From positions 190,901,577 through 190,965,576 of the forward strand of contig NC_053395.1 in assembly GCF_905171765.1 (NCBI RefSeq): a stretch of DNA of 64,000 nucleotides, given 5' to 3'. The notes under the pieces are model-generated. The model saw only the letters and a list, made by a program, of their open reading frames with translations, did not search any database and had not been told where the DNA came from. Position numbers and translations under genes: made by a program. This DNA comes from Bufo bufo. Its lineage: Eukaryota > Chordata > Amphibia > Anura > Bufonidae. This document shows, one piece after another, positions 9,571 through 21,090 of the stretch. The first letter of the stretch is position 1, and every line of letters begins with the position of its first letter.

Positions 9571-12399
9571 CTATCTTATATGAAGGATGGCCTTATGCCT
9601 ATCCCATGCATGCTTAAACCCCTTCACTGTATTTGCAGCTACCACTTCTGCAGGAAGGCTATTCCATGCATCCACTACTCTCTCAGTAAAGTAATACTTC
9701 CTTATATTACTTTTAAACCTTTGCCCCTCTAATTTAAAACTGTGTCCTCTTGTGGTAGTTTTTCTTCTTTTAAATATGCTCTCTTCCTTTACCGAGTTGA
9801 TTCCCTTTATGTATTTAAAAGTTTCGATCATATCCCCTCTGTCTCTTCTTTCTTCCAAGCTATACATATTAAGGTCCTTTAACCTTTCCTGGTAAGTTTT
9901 ATCCTGCAATCCATGTACTAGTTTAGTAGCTCTTCTCTGAACTCTCTCTAGAGTATCTATATCCTTCTGGAGATATGGCCTCCAGTACTGCGCACAATAC
10001 TCCAAGTGAGGTCTCACCAGTGTTCTGTACAGCGGCATAAGCACTTCACTGTTTCTACTGCTTATACCTCTCCCTATACATCCAAGCATTCTGCTGGCAT
10101 TTCGTGCTGCTCTATTACATTGTATTCCCACCTTTAAGTCTTCTGAAATAATTACTCCTAAATCCCTTTCCTCAGATACTGAGGTCAGGACTGTGTCAAA
10201 TATTCTATATTCTGCCCTTGGGTTTTTACGCCCCAGGTGCATTATCTTGCACTTATCCACATTAAATTTCAGTTTCCAGAGTTCGGACCATTCTTCTAGT
10301 TTTCCTAAATCCTTTTCCATTTGGCGTTTCCCTCCAGGAACATCAACCCTGTAACATATCTTTGTGTCATCAGCAAAAAGACAAACCTTACCAGCGAGGC
10401 CTTTTGCAATATCACTTATGAAGATATTAAACAAAATCGGTCCCAGTACAGATCCCTGTGGAACCCCACTGGTAACATGACCTTGTTTTGAATGTTCTCC
10501 ATTGACTACCACCCTCTGTTGTCTGTCACTCAGCCACTGCCTAATCCACTCAACAATATGGGAGTCCATGCTCAATGACTGCAGTTTATTGATAAGTCTT
10601 CTATGTGGGACAGTGTCAAAAGCCTTACTAAAATCTAGATATGCGATGTCTACTGCACCTCCACCGTCTATTATTTTATTCACCCAGTCAAAAAAATCTA
10701 TAAGATATGTTTGACATGATCTCCCTGAAGTAAACCCATGTTGTTTTTCATCTTGCAATCCATGGGATTTTAGATGTTCCACAATCCTATCCTTTAATAG
10801 GGTTTCCATTAATTTGCCTACTATTGATGTCAGACTCACTGGTCTATAGTTGCTCGATTCCTCCCTACTACCTTTCTTGTGAATGGGCACGACATTTGCC
10901 AATTTCCAATCTTCCGGGACGACTCCTGTTACTAATGATTGGTTAAATAAATCTGTTAACGGTTTTGCCAGCTCACCACTAAGCTCTTTTAATAATTTTG
11001 GGTGTATCTCATCAGGCCCCTGTGACTTATTTGTCTTCACCTTAGACAGCAAACTTAGAACATCTTCCTCTGTAAAGATACATGCATCAAACGATTTATT
11101 AGTCATTCTTTCTAGTGGAGGTCCTTCTCCTTTTTCTTTTGTAAAAACTGAACAGAAGTATTCATTAAGGCAGTCGGCTAGCCCTTTATTCTCTTCTACA
11201 TACCTTCCGTCCTTTGTTTTTAATTTAGTTATTCCTTGTTTTAATTTCCTTTTTTCATTTCTATATCTGAAGAATGTCTTATCCCCTTTTTTCATAGACT
11301 GAGCTAGTTTTTCTTCTGCCTGCGCTTTAGAAGTTCTTATAACTTGCTTGGCCTCTCTCTGCCTAATCTTGTAGATTTCCTTATCTTCATTGCTCTGGTT
11401 TTTTTTATAATTACAAAATGCTAGCTTTTTATTTTTAATGATTTGGGCCACTTCTGCTGAGTACCACAGTGGTCTCCTCCTTTTTTTGCTTTTACTGACA
11501 AGTCTAATGCAATTTTCTGTTGCCTTCAATAATGCACCTTTTAAGTAGTCCCATTTCTCCTGGACTCCATGTAATCCGTTCCAGTCTGATAAGGACTCAT
11601 TTATGACTAATTTCATTTTTGAAAAGTCTGTTTTTCTAAAATCTAAAACTTTTGTTTTTGTGTGGTGGGACTCTTTCACAGTTCTTATATTAAACCACAC
11701 TGACTGGTGATCACTAGATCCCAAGGTTTCGCCTACAATGACATCATATACCGAATCCCCGTTTGTGAATACCAAATCCAAAATGGCCTCCCTCCGGGTT
11801 GGCTCCTCAACCACTTGTTGTAGAGATAACCCCAGTAGGGAATTTAGAATATCTGTACTCCTGGTAGAACTTGCTATTTTGGTTTTCCAGTTTATATCTG
11901 GAAGATTGAAATCTCCCATAATGATAACTTCTCCTTTCATTGTCATTTTAGCTATTTCTTCAACTAGTAGATCATCTAGTTCTTTAACTTGACCAGGTGG
12001 TCTATATATCACACCTACACGAGTTACTGCATGGTTAGCAAACTGCAACGTAACCCAAACTGACTCTATGTTGGCCTCACCAACTTGTATTAGGTTAGAT
12101 TTAATGCTATCTTTCACATACAGGGCCACTCCTCCTCCTTTCTTGCCTTCTCTGTCTCTTCTGTATAAAGAGTACCCTGGTATGGTTATGTCCCAGTCAT
12201 TTCTTTCATTAAACCATGTCTCCGTAACAGCCACTAAATCTACATTCTCAGATGCCATTATTGACCCAAGTTCATTGATTTTTTTACCTAAACTGCGAGC
12301 ATTTGTAGACAGGACTCTGAGCTTATCATTTCTTAACCTCTGTGCTTCTGACCTGTTCTGGCATTTGTTCGGGGGGCAATTGGACTCTTTTATTTTCAC
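9571..12399 (-). CDS. CR1-like ORF2: endonuclease-reverse transcriptase
   Basis: 942 residues without a stop. The N-terminal part is an apurinic-like endonuclease that nicks target DNA: NARSLGKKINEL (residues 33-44), AVTETWF with Glu60, IMGDFNLP (160-167) and GSSDHQSVWF with Asp230-His231. The reverse transcriptase follows: SNYRPVSLTSIVGKL (516-530), QHGFTSGRSC (553-562), AYLDFSKAFDTVPH with Asp589, SGVPQGSVLGPILFN (644-658) and the catalytic FADD box (675-678). A C-terminal region reaches residue 942. The start chosen is the first ATG after the ORF1 stop; translation could begin slightly upstream. Length and motif order fit CR1-group ORF2, with all catalytic motifs present, so the copy looks recent. 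It may still be immobile because the 5' end is missing. The lineage within the CR1/L3/Rex group is not certain. Confidence 0.93.
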   Translation of the reverse strand: MKIKESNCPPNKCQNRSEAQRLRNDKLRVLSTNARSLGKKINELGSIMASENVDLVAVTETWFNERNDWDITIPGYSLYRRDREGKKGGGVALYVKDSIKSNLIQVGEANIESVWVTLQFANHAVTRVGVIYRPPGQVKELDDLLVEEIAKMTMKGEVIIMGDFNLPDINWKTKIASSTRSTDILNSLLGLSLQQVVEEPTRREAILDLVFTNGDSVYDVIVGETLGSSDHQSVWFNIRTVKESHHTKTKVLDFRKTDFSKMKLVINESLSDWNGLHGVQEKWDYLKGALLKATENCIRLVSKSKKRRRPLWYSAEVAQIIKNKKLAFCNYKKNQSNEDKEIYKIRQREAKQVIRTSKAQAEEKLAQSMKKGDKTFFRYRNEKRKLKQGITKLKTKDGRYVEENKGLADCLNEYFCSVFTKEKGEGPPLERMTNKSFDACIFTEEDVLSLLSKVKTNKSQGPDEIHPKLLKELSGELAKPLTDLFNQSLVTGVVPEDWKLANVVPIHKKGSREESSNYRPVSLTSIVGKLMETLLKDRIVEHLKSHGLQDEKQHGFTSGRSCQTYLIDFFDWVNKIIDGGGAVDIAYLDFSKAFDTVPHRRLINKLQSLSMDSHIVEWIRQWLSDRQQRVVVNGEHSKQGHVTSGVPQGSVLGPILFNIFISDIAKGLAGKVCLFADDTKICYRVDVPGGKRQMEKDLGKLEEWSELWKLKFNVDKCKIMHLGRKNPRAEYRIFDTVLTSVSEERDLGVIISEDLKVGIQCNRAARNASRMLGCIGRGISSRNSEVLMPLYRTLVRPHLEYCAQYWRPYLQKDIDTLERVQRRATKLVHGLQDKTYQERLKDLNMYSLEERRDRGDMIETFKYIKGINSVKEESIFKRRKTTTRGHSFKLEGQRFKSNIRKYYFTERVVDAWNSLPAEVVAANTVKGFKHAWDRHKAILHIR

Positions 12400-12416
12400 T
12401 CTTTTGCCCCCCCTTC

Positions 12417-12635
12417 CTAGTTTAAATACTCTTTCGCAAATTCTTGGAGTTGTTCACTAAGTACATTTGTTCCTTTGAGAGAAAGATGCAAACCATCTTT
12501 TTTGTACAGTTCCTTTCTATTCCAAGTAGAGCTATCATGAGAAACAAAGCCAAATCCTTGCTCTTGACACCATTTACCAAGCCATATGTTGAACTCCTTT
12601 ATGCGCCTCTGCCTATCATTCTGAACATTATGCAC
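12417..12635 (-). pseudogene. CR1-like ORF1, C-terminal fragment
   Basis: About 72 codons ending 17 bp before the ORF2 start and reading the same way. The sequence RIKEFNIWLGKWC, then GFVSHDSSTW and KDGLHLSLKGTNVL, matches the end of the SGNH/GDSL esterase-like domain found in ORF1 of many CR1 elements. DGLH would supply the Asp-His pair of the catalytic triad. The first codon here is GTG and a stop lies just upstream, so this is the residue of a 5'-truncated gene, not a start. The rest of ORF1 is absent. Assignment to ORF1 rests on position and the DGLH motif. Confidence 0.8.
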
Positions 12636-12654
12636 ATCTCAAGCACATCTCAAG

Positions 12655-13130
12655 ACGTGGGTGGGGAATATGGTGGGATACTGTGTGGGGGCAAATTATT
12701 ATGGGAGGGATTATAATGTGGGTGGAAATTACTATATGGGCAATGTGGGGGACACTACGATGTGGGGTGCAGTGTGGGGGACCCTACTGTGTACGGAACA
12801 CTACTGTATGGGGGCAGTGTGGGGGACACTACTGTATGGGGGGCAGTGTGGGGGACACTACTGTGTGGGGGGCAGTGTGGGGGACACTACTGTGTGGGGG
12901 GAAGTGTGGGGGACACTACTGTGTGAGGGCAGTGTGGGGGACACTACTGTGTGGGGGGCAGTGTGGGGGACACTACTGTGTGGGGGACACTACTGTGTGG
13001 GGGGCAGTGTGGGGGACACTACTGTGTGGAGGAAATTACTGTGTGGGGGCAGTGTGGGGGGAATTACTGTGTGGGAGGCAGCATGGGGGATGTTGCTATT
13101 GGGGAGGCACTGTAGGGGCCATTCTATTAT
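12655..13130 (+). repeat. G-rich minisatellite, unit about 29-30 bp
   Basis: Imperfect tandem copies of GGACACTACTGTGTGGGG plus GGCAGTGTGGG, degenerate at both edges. The overlapping plus-strand open frames (12661-13282) are glycine/tryptophan-rich translations of the repeat and not genes. Confidence 0.92.
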
Positions 13131-13241
13131 TTCTGGGGACACTATACAGGGATTATTACCTGGAGCACAATATAGGTTGTTATTATTACTGGGGGTACTC
13201 TAGGGGGCATTATAGCTGCTGTAGACACTATAGGGACATTT

Positions 13242-13375
13242 GGGGTAATTTATCAAACTGGTGTATAGTAGAACTGGCTTAGTTGCCCACAGCAGCCAAT
13301 CAGATTCCACCTTTCATATTTGACAGCTCTTTTGGAAATCCAGTTCTACTTTAAACCAGTTTGATAAATGACCCC
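13242..13375. mobile_element. Palindromic MITE, about 134 bp
   Basis: GGGGTAATTTATCAAACTGG is opposed by CCAGTTTGATAAATGACCCC, and AGTAGAACTGG by CCAGTTCTACT. Almost the whole element folds into one hairpin. A second copy of the same family is at 59161-59307. Confidence 0.85.
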
Positions 13376-14792
13376 AATTATGTCTACTGGGGTCCCTATT
13401 TTTTCAGCAGTATAGTACCTGACACATTGGGGAGCACAGTGGGCACAGTATTGGGAGTGGCAGCAGGATGACACTGTGGGGACACCAGGATGGGGAGGTT
13501 GAAGGAAAAATTGAGAAATCTAACGTGTCTGTGTTACAAACACTGTAGAGACGAGATGTGGCTGAAAGAATTTGTCATATCGGTCTAACGGAGGAAAAGA
13601 GGAAAGAGAAGGTCTACATGACAGGAGATGTCCCTGGATGTAAGAGGTATGTGGTCAAGTATTGGGGGGCGGGTGCCGAGAAAGGACCCGCCCCAGGTGC
13701 CAAACACCCCTGGCACACCACTGAATGGGGGCCATTATGAGTTGGGCCGGTGATTTCTGTGTTTGTTTCTGCTGACAGTAGCCTCCATTTGTCACAACCA
13801 GTTTTTTCCTCCTATGCACAGGTCTGATGTGTGACGTTGGATCATGTTCATTGTGGAACTGGTTCTAGACAGTAATTTATATTGCTGGACCCCTCTGTTG
13901 TAAATATGACTTTATATGACCAGATGGTTATCAGTTTCTTCCCTCAAAATGGAATGACATGTACTGTGCTTGGAAAGCTTCCAATATTTGAACGACTGTA
14001 TTACTAAGAGAAAAAATATATACATACATACAAGACTCTGCAAATTGTGACACTAGTTACCATAGTAACAGAAGAAGTCACTTGCTGAAAGTGTGTACTG
14101 CCTTAATTTCCTTTTGGTGTAAGATGCCTGTGAAAGAACTGTAGACGCCATCCAATATACAGCAAATAAAACGGCTCCTCGGGAATATTTCTCTGAGCTC
14201 TACCTTTAAGCATACTTGCCAACTTTTAATAAATAACCTTATCAATGTGCATGCCTCTTCACTACACAGCCACCCTCTTTCTGTGACTCATCATGCATAT
14301 TTCCATGATTTCCATGAGTCCTGCTTTCCGGCTCTGTGTGGGACACTTGCCTGTTCTTCTGGGTGTCTAGGAGATCTCACTCACAAGAAGGAGCATGCAG
14401 TGAATATAGAGCACACGGCGCTAGTGCAGTATTCTTTCTATTCACTGCTATGAGACTCCCAAATCTCATAGCAGTGAATAGAGGATGGCTGTGTATGTGT
14501 TGGGTGCTCTGCATTCACTACGAGGCCTCGTTCTTCAGGTGGGACCAGCAGCTATCGGATATTTATGGCCCATGGCATGGTGCCTGTTTCTCCATTAATT
14601 ACTCCTTAGACCATTTCACTACCTGTTTGCTAGCTAACAATGGAGCTCCTCTGGATAGGAGAGCCTTAAAAAGGCTCTTGACACTCACTAACAAAGGGGA
14701 TGGCACAAGCCGTGGTTGGAACCAATATCTCCAAGGGCCTTAGAGCAGCCACATAGTCTATGTCTATGGTATGCACATTAGATCTTTGCAGT
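13376..14792. other. Non-coding DNA with a short hairpin
   Basis: No gene is supportable. At 14434-14485, CTATTCACTGCTATGAGA is followed after a short loop by TCTCATAGCAGTGAATAG, a near-perfect hairpin, probably the core of an old MITE. The small open frames here show no recognisable protein. Confidence 0.45.
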
Positions 14793-14796
14793 TTAA

Positions 14797-15205
14797 AAGA
14801 GTTTTCCAAGACTTTTATGCTCATGACCTTTTCTCTGAATACGTCATCAGTATCTGATTGGTGGTCCGACACCCGGGACCGCCACCGATTAGCTCACTGA
14901 CACTCCTGTGAGTGCCGCACCTTCTCCATACTTACCAAGCACACATTGCTGTATATTGTAAAGCGGCGGTGCTTGGTATTGCACAGTCAATTGAATTGGT
15001 GTTGAACTGCGCCTAGGCTACGTGACCAATGAATATGTCGTCACATGGCCTAGGCAAGACTGGATAAGGCCACAACGTTACTGTGAGTGCCGCTGCCATC
15101 TCAAACAGCTAATCGTGGGGGTGCCGGGTGTCGGACCCCCAGCGATCAAATACTGATAACCTATCCAGAGGATAGGTCATCAGTTCTAAAGTCTCGGAAA
15201 CCCCT
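14797..15205. mobile_element. T2-like MITE (TTAA)
   Basis: TTAA is present on both sides (14793-14796, 15206-15209). The left end is AAGAGTTTTCCAAGACTTTT and the right end in reverse is AGGGGTTTCCGAGACTTTAG. Inside are GGTGGTCCGACACCCGGGAC and its opposed form GGGTGCCGGGTGTCGGACCC, with GATAGGTCATCAG toward the right. Non-coding, of a type I recognise as very common in anurans. Confidence 0.8.
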
Positions 15206-15209
15206 TTAA

Positions 15210-18064
15210 AGCCTACTCCATTAAACTACATTAACTCTGAGGCACAAACAATGCAGCATAAATTTAGTCCTGCTTCATCTGTAAAAGGCTGAGATTTGAA
15301 CTGTTTAACTCATCATTAAATGCTATGATAATTTTGCTTTAAAACAAAGATACATTCCCATCTATGACTGCCGTCCACATAATTTATATGAGATAGCTAA
15401 ATTGGATAATGATGTTATTCCTCTGCTACGAAGACTGAATGTAGACATTGATGCCTTTTAGAAAACATTCTTTTACATGGCTTATAACTCAGCAATTTCG
15501 GCAGTGTACGCTTTAGAAACCACTAGCTCTACATTATGCTAATTAGGATGCATACAACTTTACAAATTGCTTTCTGGTAATTACATACTTCAATGTGCCA
15601 AGTCTTTATATATATAGCTCCTTCTTGCTGTTCATGCGTTGCTCATTTATTTGAGGTCGCCAACCTTATCTCCAGATTAAACATTCAGTGCTTCTGTATA
15701 TTTCATCTTTATGGCTCGGTTTTGGTTGTTGCTGGGACATTCCCTACTTTTCCTGTAAACTTTCTCAATTGATATGTTGGCAGCTTTCCCCAAGGATGCT
15801 CTGATATATTCAGTAAAGTCTCCCTCCGCTGTCAATGAATATTCCTGAAATGATCATCATCACTGCAGGGCTCATAAACTGTGAGAGTGCCAGAGAACAA
15901 GTGTATTACCGTCATCCAAAATGTTACCACTTCCTATAAGTCAAATATTATTGAATGGCTTCCTACAAGTTGCCACTTGTGCCATTGGCCTCTGATTGGC
16001 TAGATTTCCTATTTTCATAATTTCCACTTTCATTTCCAGAGATGTAACACAGTGAAAAAAAACATGTGCTGTAATCATAGAAAGAGAGTGGCTCCTGGTA
16101 TTTGTCCTTCCATACCCTTTCCACAACCCTTGGGCTAATTATCACTCCATTGCTTGCTAGCAATGCAGCTTCTATGGAGGTTCCTGCACAGCAAATCACC
16201 ACCATGTAGCAAGGAAGATGTGACCAACACAAACTATAAGGTATATTTATAAAACAGGGTTAGAGTAAAACCTAGATATGAGAATATTGGTTATAAAAGA
16301 ACAGGATTTGTCACAAATTTCACCCAAAAATTTTCATTAAGACCAATCCCAAATTTTGGTGGTTCGCTTCAGACGACTCATGTAAAACTGCACTCACCAT
16401 TTTACTTTTACACCAGAGGGAAAAAGAGCAGGGAGGATGAAGATGGAGTATCACATAACCTTGGGAGGGGCGCTGTCCGACAGGCTTGCGCATAATGCAT
16501 TACAGGTAGCCTGACATCCAATCAAGATGCAGGATATTGGCCGGTCTATTAGGCTGTCTGCTAGTTGTAAAGCCTAGATGCCATGGTGAGGTCAGCCATT
16601 AATATGAGAGGTTGTGTCTGCTATGTCTCTGGCAGACACAAGCCAACCATGTTAGGGTCTTTCAGGGATAGTGTAGTGATTTAAAAGAATATATATTTAT
16701 TTAGATAGCTTGAATCATTAGGTAGAAAGTAAGGTTTTATCAGTAGAGAGCATAAGGGCAATTAGTGCACTGGGACTGCACTCTTACAGTAAGGGCATCT
16801 GCTGTAGCAAAAAAATCCTGCACAAAGATTTTTTTTTCTGTGTATGAGCCGGCCTTTTTTTCTCCCCAAAACCTAAAGCTTTTACAGTTCATCATAAATG
16901 CTTTATAGGCATTTATAGGTATTTCACTGTATAGGCTGCACAATTGCACTTTTTTCTTTCCAAAATCCAATTGCAATTTTGCTACGGTTTATAATTGTAC
17001 AATTCAGTGGATTTAAGTTCATAAATACCAATGTGTTCGTAGCAGGGAATGTTTAATTGCACCTCTGTCAATTACCCCAAAAAGTGTCAATTTTGCTTCC
17101 ATTTATAATTTAATATAATAATAAACATTAATATAATAATAATAATTAATAACTCCAACAGTGCAGTGTGTTTTCTAAACAGTCGTTTCACACAGTCAAC
17201 CATCTGTTTACCCATAGCTATATTGTGTATGTCGGTGTCACTCTGACATTATTAGCTATTGCTTAAAAGTGTAGAAGAGCATAGGGTAGGAAAGAGAGAC
17301 AAAAAAAATTAAAAAGATGAAATGCATTTTAAGAAATTCACCTTTTTCCAGTACAACTTCATGGTGCTGTTGGCCACATGAGGGCAACCTACAGCTATCC
17401 ATGGTAATCAATTTCTTAGCAAAATTTTGCTGCCATGGGTTGCCACAGGTAGGTGTGGCATGGTCACAATTTGGCCAGTCACACCAGGGTGTTATGCCCT
17501 TAGCGTAAGGCTATATGGGGTGGATATTCCTGAAGGGAATTTCTACAGCAGATTTTTCTTGGTGCACTTTCGACAACAATTCGTGGCAAAAATCTGCTTG
17601 TGTTAGGCTGGCGTCACATCAGATTTTTGCCCTACATGTAACTTATATGTTTGAGATAAAAAAAGGATATATAAGCGTAGTACACAACACTTTTCCATTC
17701 TGCAGAGTCCGGTGACAGATGCCACTGTATGACGTCTGTCAAAGGCATCCATTTAAAGTATATGTTTTTTGTATACGTGAAATGTAAGAAAACCATGTGC
17801 TGTGAACTCTAGAGAATTTGTCTAGGATTTTTGCTGCATTTTATTAGTGGATTACAACCCTATGCATTGCAAGGGGTGAAATTCATGATGAAAATCGACA
17901 ACATAAATTTGTATTCTGTAGATTTAAAATCCACATCACAGGTCAATTTCTGCTGCAGATTTTTGTTGCAGCATGTAGATAAGATTTAGCGAAATCTCCT
18001 TCACTTTGATGCTACTGAATCTGCAACACATACTCTGTGGTCAGATGTACCCCGAAAAATCCAT
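15210..18064. other. Unassigned non-coding DNA
   Basis: About 2.9 kb without a supportable gene. AT-rich stretches occur at 17100-17155. From about 17507 (AAGGCTATATGGGGTGG) to 18055 the wording (CTGCAGATTTTT, GCTGCAGATTTTTGTTGC) suggests degraded Harbinger-like MITE DNA, but I could not pair termini. Small open frames at 15941-16232 and 16740-16976 have no recognisable motifs. Confidence 0.4.
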
Positions 18065-18068
18065 TTAA

Positions 18069-18583
18069 AGGGCTTCTGTCACCCCACTAAACAGTTTTTT
18101 TTTTTTTTTGTGTACTTATAATCCCTATCCTGCGATATTGCTATACCTTATGTTATTAATAATTTTCGTTCAGTAGATTTTGCAAAAAACTTACTTTTAT
18201 GATATGCTAACTACCTTTCTACCAGCAAGTAGGGCGTCTACTTGCTGGTAGCAGCCGCAGAAAACCGCCCCCTCCTTCTGTTGATTGACAGGGCCAGCCG
18301 GGATCTCCTCCTCCAGCCAGCCCTGTCAGCATTTCAAAAATCGCGCGCCTGTGTTGATTCGGCGCAGGTGCTCTGATATAAGGAGGCTCGGCTCCTCAGC
18401 ACTCCCTCAGTGCGCCTGCGTCGATGACATCACCGAAAGAGAAGACGTCATCGGCGCAGGCGCACTGGTTGCAAAGTCTGCTGAACAAAAATTATTAATA
18501 ACATAAGGTATAGCAATATCGCAGGATAGGGATTATAAGTACACAAAAAAAAAAAATCAGTTTAGTGGGGTGACAGAAGCCCT
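18069..18583. mobile_element. TTAA MITE with long terminal inverted repeats
   Basis: TTAA flanks both sides (18065-18068, 18584-18587). Both ends read AGGGCTTCTGTCACCCCACT. The inverted arms extend over about 120 bp, including GTGTACTTATAATCCCTATC and CTGCGATATTGCTATACC, with only small differences. The GC-rich middle contains GTGCGCCTGCGTCGATGAC and an opposed GACGTCATCGGCGCAGGCGC. Its right TTAA is also the left flank of the next element. Confidence 0.85.
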
Positions 18584-18619
18584 TTAACCACCTCCGGACC
18601 GCCTAACGCAGGATCGCGT

Positions 18620-18905
18620 TCCGGAGGTGGCAGCGCTGCGCACAGTCACGCATATATGCGTCATCTCGCGAGACGCGAGACTTCCTGTGAACGCGCGCAC
18701 ACAGGCGCGCGCGCTCACAGGAACGGAAGGTAAGAGAGTTGATCTCCAGCCTGCCAGCGGCGATCGTTCGCTAGCAGGCTGGAGATGTGTTTTTTTTAAC
18801 CCCTAACAGGTATATTAGACGCTGTTTTGATAACAGCGTCTAATATACCTGCTACCTGGTCCTCTGGTGGTCCCCTTTGTTTGGATCGACCACCAGAGGA
18901 CACAG
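18620..18905. repeat. Cluster of four hairpins
   Basis: Four successive inverted repeats: CCTGTGAACGCGCGC/GCGCGCGCTCACAGG, ATCTCCAGCCTGC/GCAGGCTGGAGAT, AGGTATATTAGACGCTGTT/AACAGCGTCTAATATACCT, and GTCCTCTGGTGGTC/GACCACCAGAGGAC. They sit next to the left terminus of copy A. Copy B carries a comparable cluster next to its right terminus. Confidence 0.9.
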
Positions 18906-19039
18906 GTAGCTCAGTAAAGTACCACCAAGCACCACTACACTACACCCCCCCCCCGTCACTTATTAACCCCTTATTAGCCCCTGATCACCCCTGATCACCC
19001 CATATAGACTCCCTGATCACCCCCCTGTCATTGATTACC

Positions 19040-21090
19040 CCCTGTCATTGATCAACCCCCTGTAAAGCTCCATTCAGACGTCCGCATGATTTTTACGGAT
19101 CCACTGATAGATGGATCGGATCCGCAAAACGCATCCGGACGTCTGAATGAAGCCTTACAGGGGCGTGATCAATGACTGTGGTGATCACCCCATATAGACT
19201 CCCTGATCACCCCCCTGTCATTGATTACCCCCCTGTCATTGATTACCCCCCTGTAAAGCTCCATTCAGACGTCCGCATGATTTTTACGGATCAACTGATA
19301 GATGGATCGGATCCGCAAAACGCATCCGGATGTCTGAATGAAGCCTTACAGGGGCATGATCAATGACTGTGGTGATCACCCCATAAAGACTCCCTGATCA
19401 CCCCCTGTAAAGCTCCCTTCAGATGTCCGCATGATTTTTACGGATGCACTGATAGATGGATCGGATCCGCAAAACGCATCCGGACGTCTGAATGAAGCCT
19501 TACAGGGGCGTGATCAATGACTGTGGTGATCACCCCATATAGACTCCCTGATCACCCCCCTGTCATTGATTACCCCCTGTAAAGCTCCATTCAGACGTCC
19601 GCATGATTTTTACGGATCCACTGATAGATGGATCGGATCCGCAAAACGCATCCGGACGTCTGAATGAAGCCTTACAGGGGCGTGATCAATGACTGTGGTG
19701 ATCACCCCATATAGACTCCCTGATCACCCCCCTGTCATTGATTACCCCCCTGTCATTGATTACCCCCCTGTAAAGCTCCATTCAGACGTCCGCATGATTT
19801 TTACGGATGCACTGATAGATGGATCGGATCCGCAAAACGCATCCGGACGTCTGAATGAAGCCTTACAGGGGCGTGATCAATGACTGTGGTGATCACCCCA
19901 TATAGACTCCCTGATCACCCCCCTGTCATTGATTACCCCCTGTAAAGCTCCATTCAGACGTCCGCATGATTTTTACGGATCCACTGATAGATGGATCGGA
20001 TCCGCAAAACGCATCCGGACGTCTGAATGAAGCCTTACAGGGGCGTGATCAATGACTGTGGTGATCACCCCATATAGACTCCCTGATAACCCCCCTGTCA
20101 TTGATTACCCCCCTGTCATTGATCACCCCCCTGTAAAGCTCCATTCAGATGTCCGCATGATTTTTACGGATCCACTGATAGATGGATCGGATCCGCAAAA
20201 CGCATCCGGACGTCTGAATGAAGCCTTACAGGGGCGTGATCAATGACTGTGGTGATCACCCCATATAGACTCCCTGATCACCCCCCTGTCATTGATTACC
20301 CCCCTGTAAAGCTCCATTCAGATGTACGCATGATTTTTACGGATGCACTGATAGATGGATCGGATCCGCAAAACGCATCCGGGCGTCTGAATGAAGCCTT
20401 ACAGGGGCATGATCAATGACTGTGGTTATCACCCCATATAGACTCCCTGATAACCCCCCTGTCATTGATTACCCCCCTGTAAAGCTCCATTCAGACGTCC
20501 GCATGATTTTTACGGATCCACTGATAGATGGATCGGATCCGCAAAACGCATCCGGACGTCTGAATGAAGCCTTACAGGGGCGTGATCAATGACTGCGGTG
20601 ATCACCCCATATAGACTCCCTGATCACCCCCCTGTCATTGATTACCCCCCTGTCATTGATTACCCCCCTGTAAAGCTCCATTCAGATGTCCGCATGATTT
20701 TTACGGATGCACTGATAGATGGATCGGATCCGCAAAACGCATCCGGACGTCTGAATGAAGCCTTACAGGGGCATGATCAATGACTGTGGTGATCACCCCA
20801 TATAGACTCCCTGATCACCCCCCTGTCATTGATTACCCCCCTGTAAAGCTCCATTCAGATGTCCGCATGATTTTTACGGATGCACTGATAGATGGATCGG
20901 ATCCGCAAAACGCATCCGGACGTCTGAATGAAGCCTTACACGGGCGTGATCAATGACTGTGGTTATCACCCCATATAGACTCCCTGATCACCCCCCTGTC
21001 ATTGATCACCCCCCTGTCATTGATCAACCACCTGTCATTGATCACCCCCCCTGTCATTGATCACCCCTCTGTCATTGATCACCCTCTGTA
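19040..21090 (+). repeat. Satellite array, 172/191-bp units
   Basis: The motif TCCGCATGATTTTTACGGAT (or a one-base variant) starts at 19081, 19272, 19426, 19598, 19789, 19961, 20152, 20325, 20498, 20689 and 20862. Spacing is 172-173 or 191 bp, with one of 154. The difference of 18-19 bp is the number of ATTGATTACCCCCCTGTC sub-repeats. Each unit holds an inverted pair TTCAGACGTCCG/CGGACGTCTGAA. The 64-residue open frames that recur every 363-537 bp are repeat translations. After 21000 only the sub-repeat continues. Confidence 0.95.

Larger units (their letters stand above)
9465..12650 (-). mobile_element. CR1-like LINE, 5' truncated
   Basis: A non-LTR retrotransposon reading right to left. 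It holds the C-terminal end of ORF1, a 17-bp spacer, a complete ORF2 and a short 3' UTR ending in tandem copies of TTTCTATG (plus strand: repeated ACATAGAA at 9465-9496). A terminal 8-bp microsatellite, rather than poly-A, is a hallmark of CR1 elements. The 5' end stops inside ORF1 near 12636-12650, where a G-rich minisatellite begins; truncation of this kind is usual after incomplete reverse transcription. No clear target duplication is seen. Confidence 0.92.

Noticed and set aside
9571..12399. Endogenous retrovirus pol
   Set aside because: Endonuclease precedes the reverse transcriptase, there is no LTR, protease or integrase, and the 3' end has CR1-type octamer repeats.
12661..13282. Plus-strand frames of 180-199 codons
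   Set aside because: Repeat translation of the G-rich minisatellite next to the LINE.
14336..14743. 135-codon plus-strand frame as a host gene
   Set aside because: No motif, no splice or promoter context, and it spans a MITE-like hairpin at 14434-14485.
19040..21090. Possible CRISPR-like array of repeats and spacers
   Set aside because: Units are contiguous satellite copies of 154-191 bp without unique spacers, in a eukaryotic repeat element; no cas genes.
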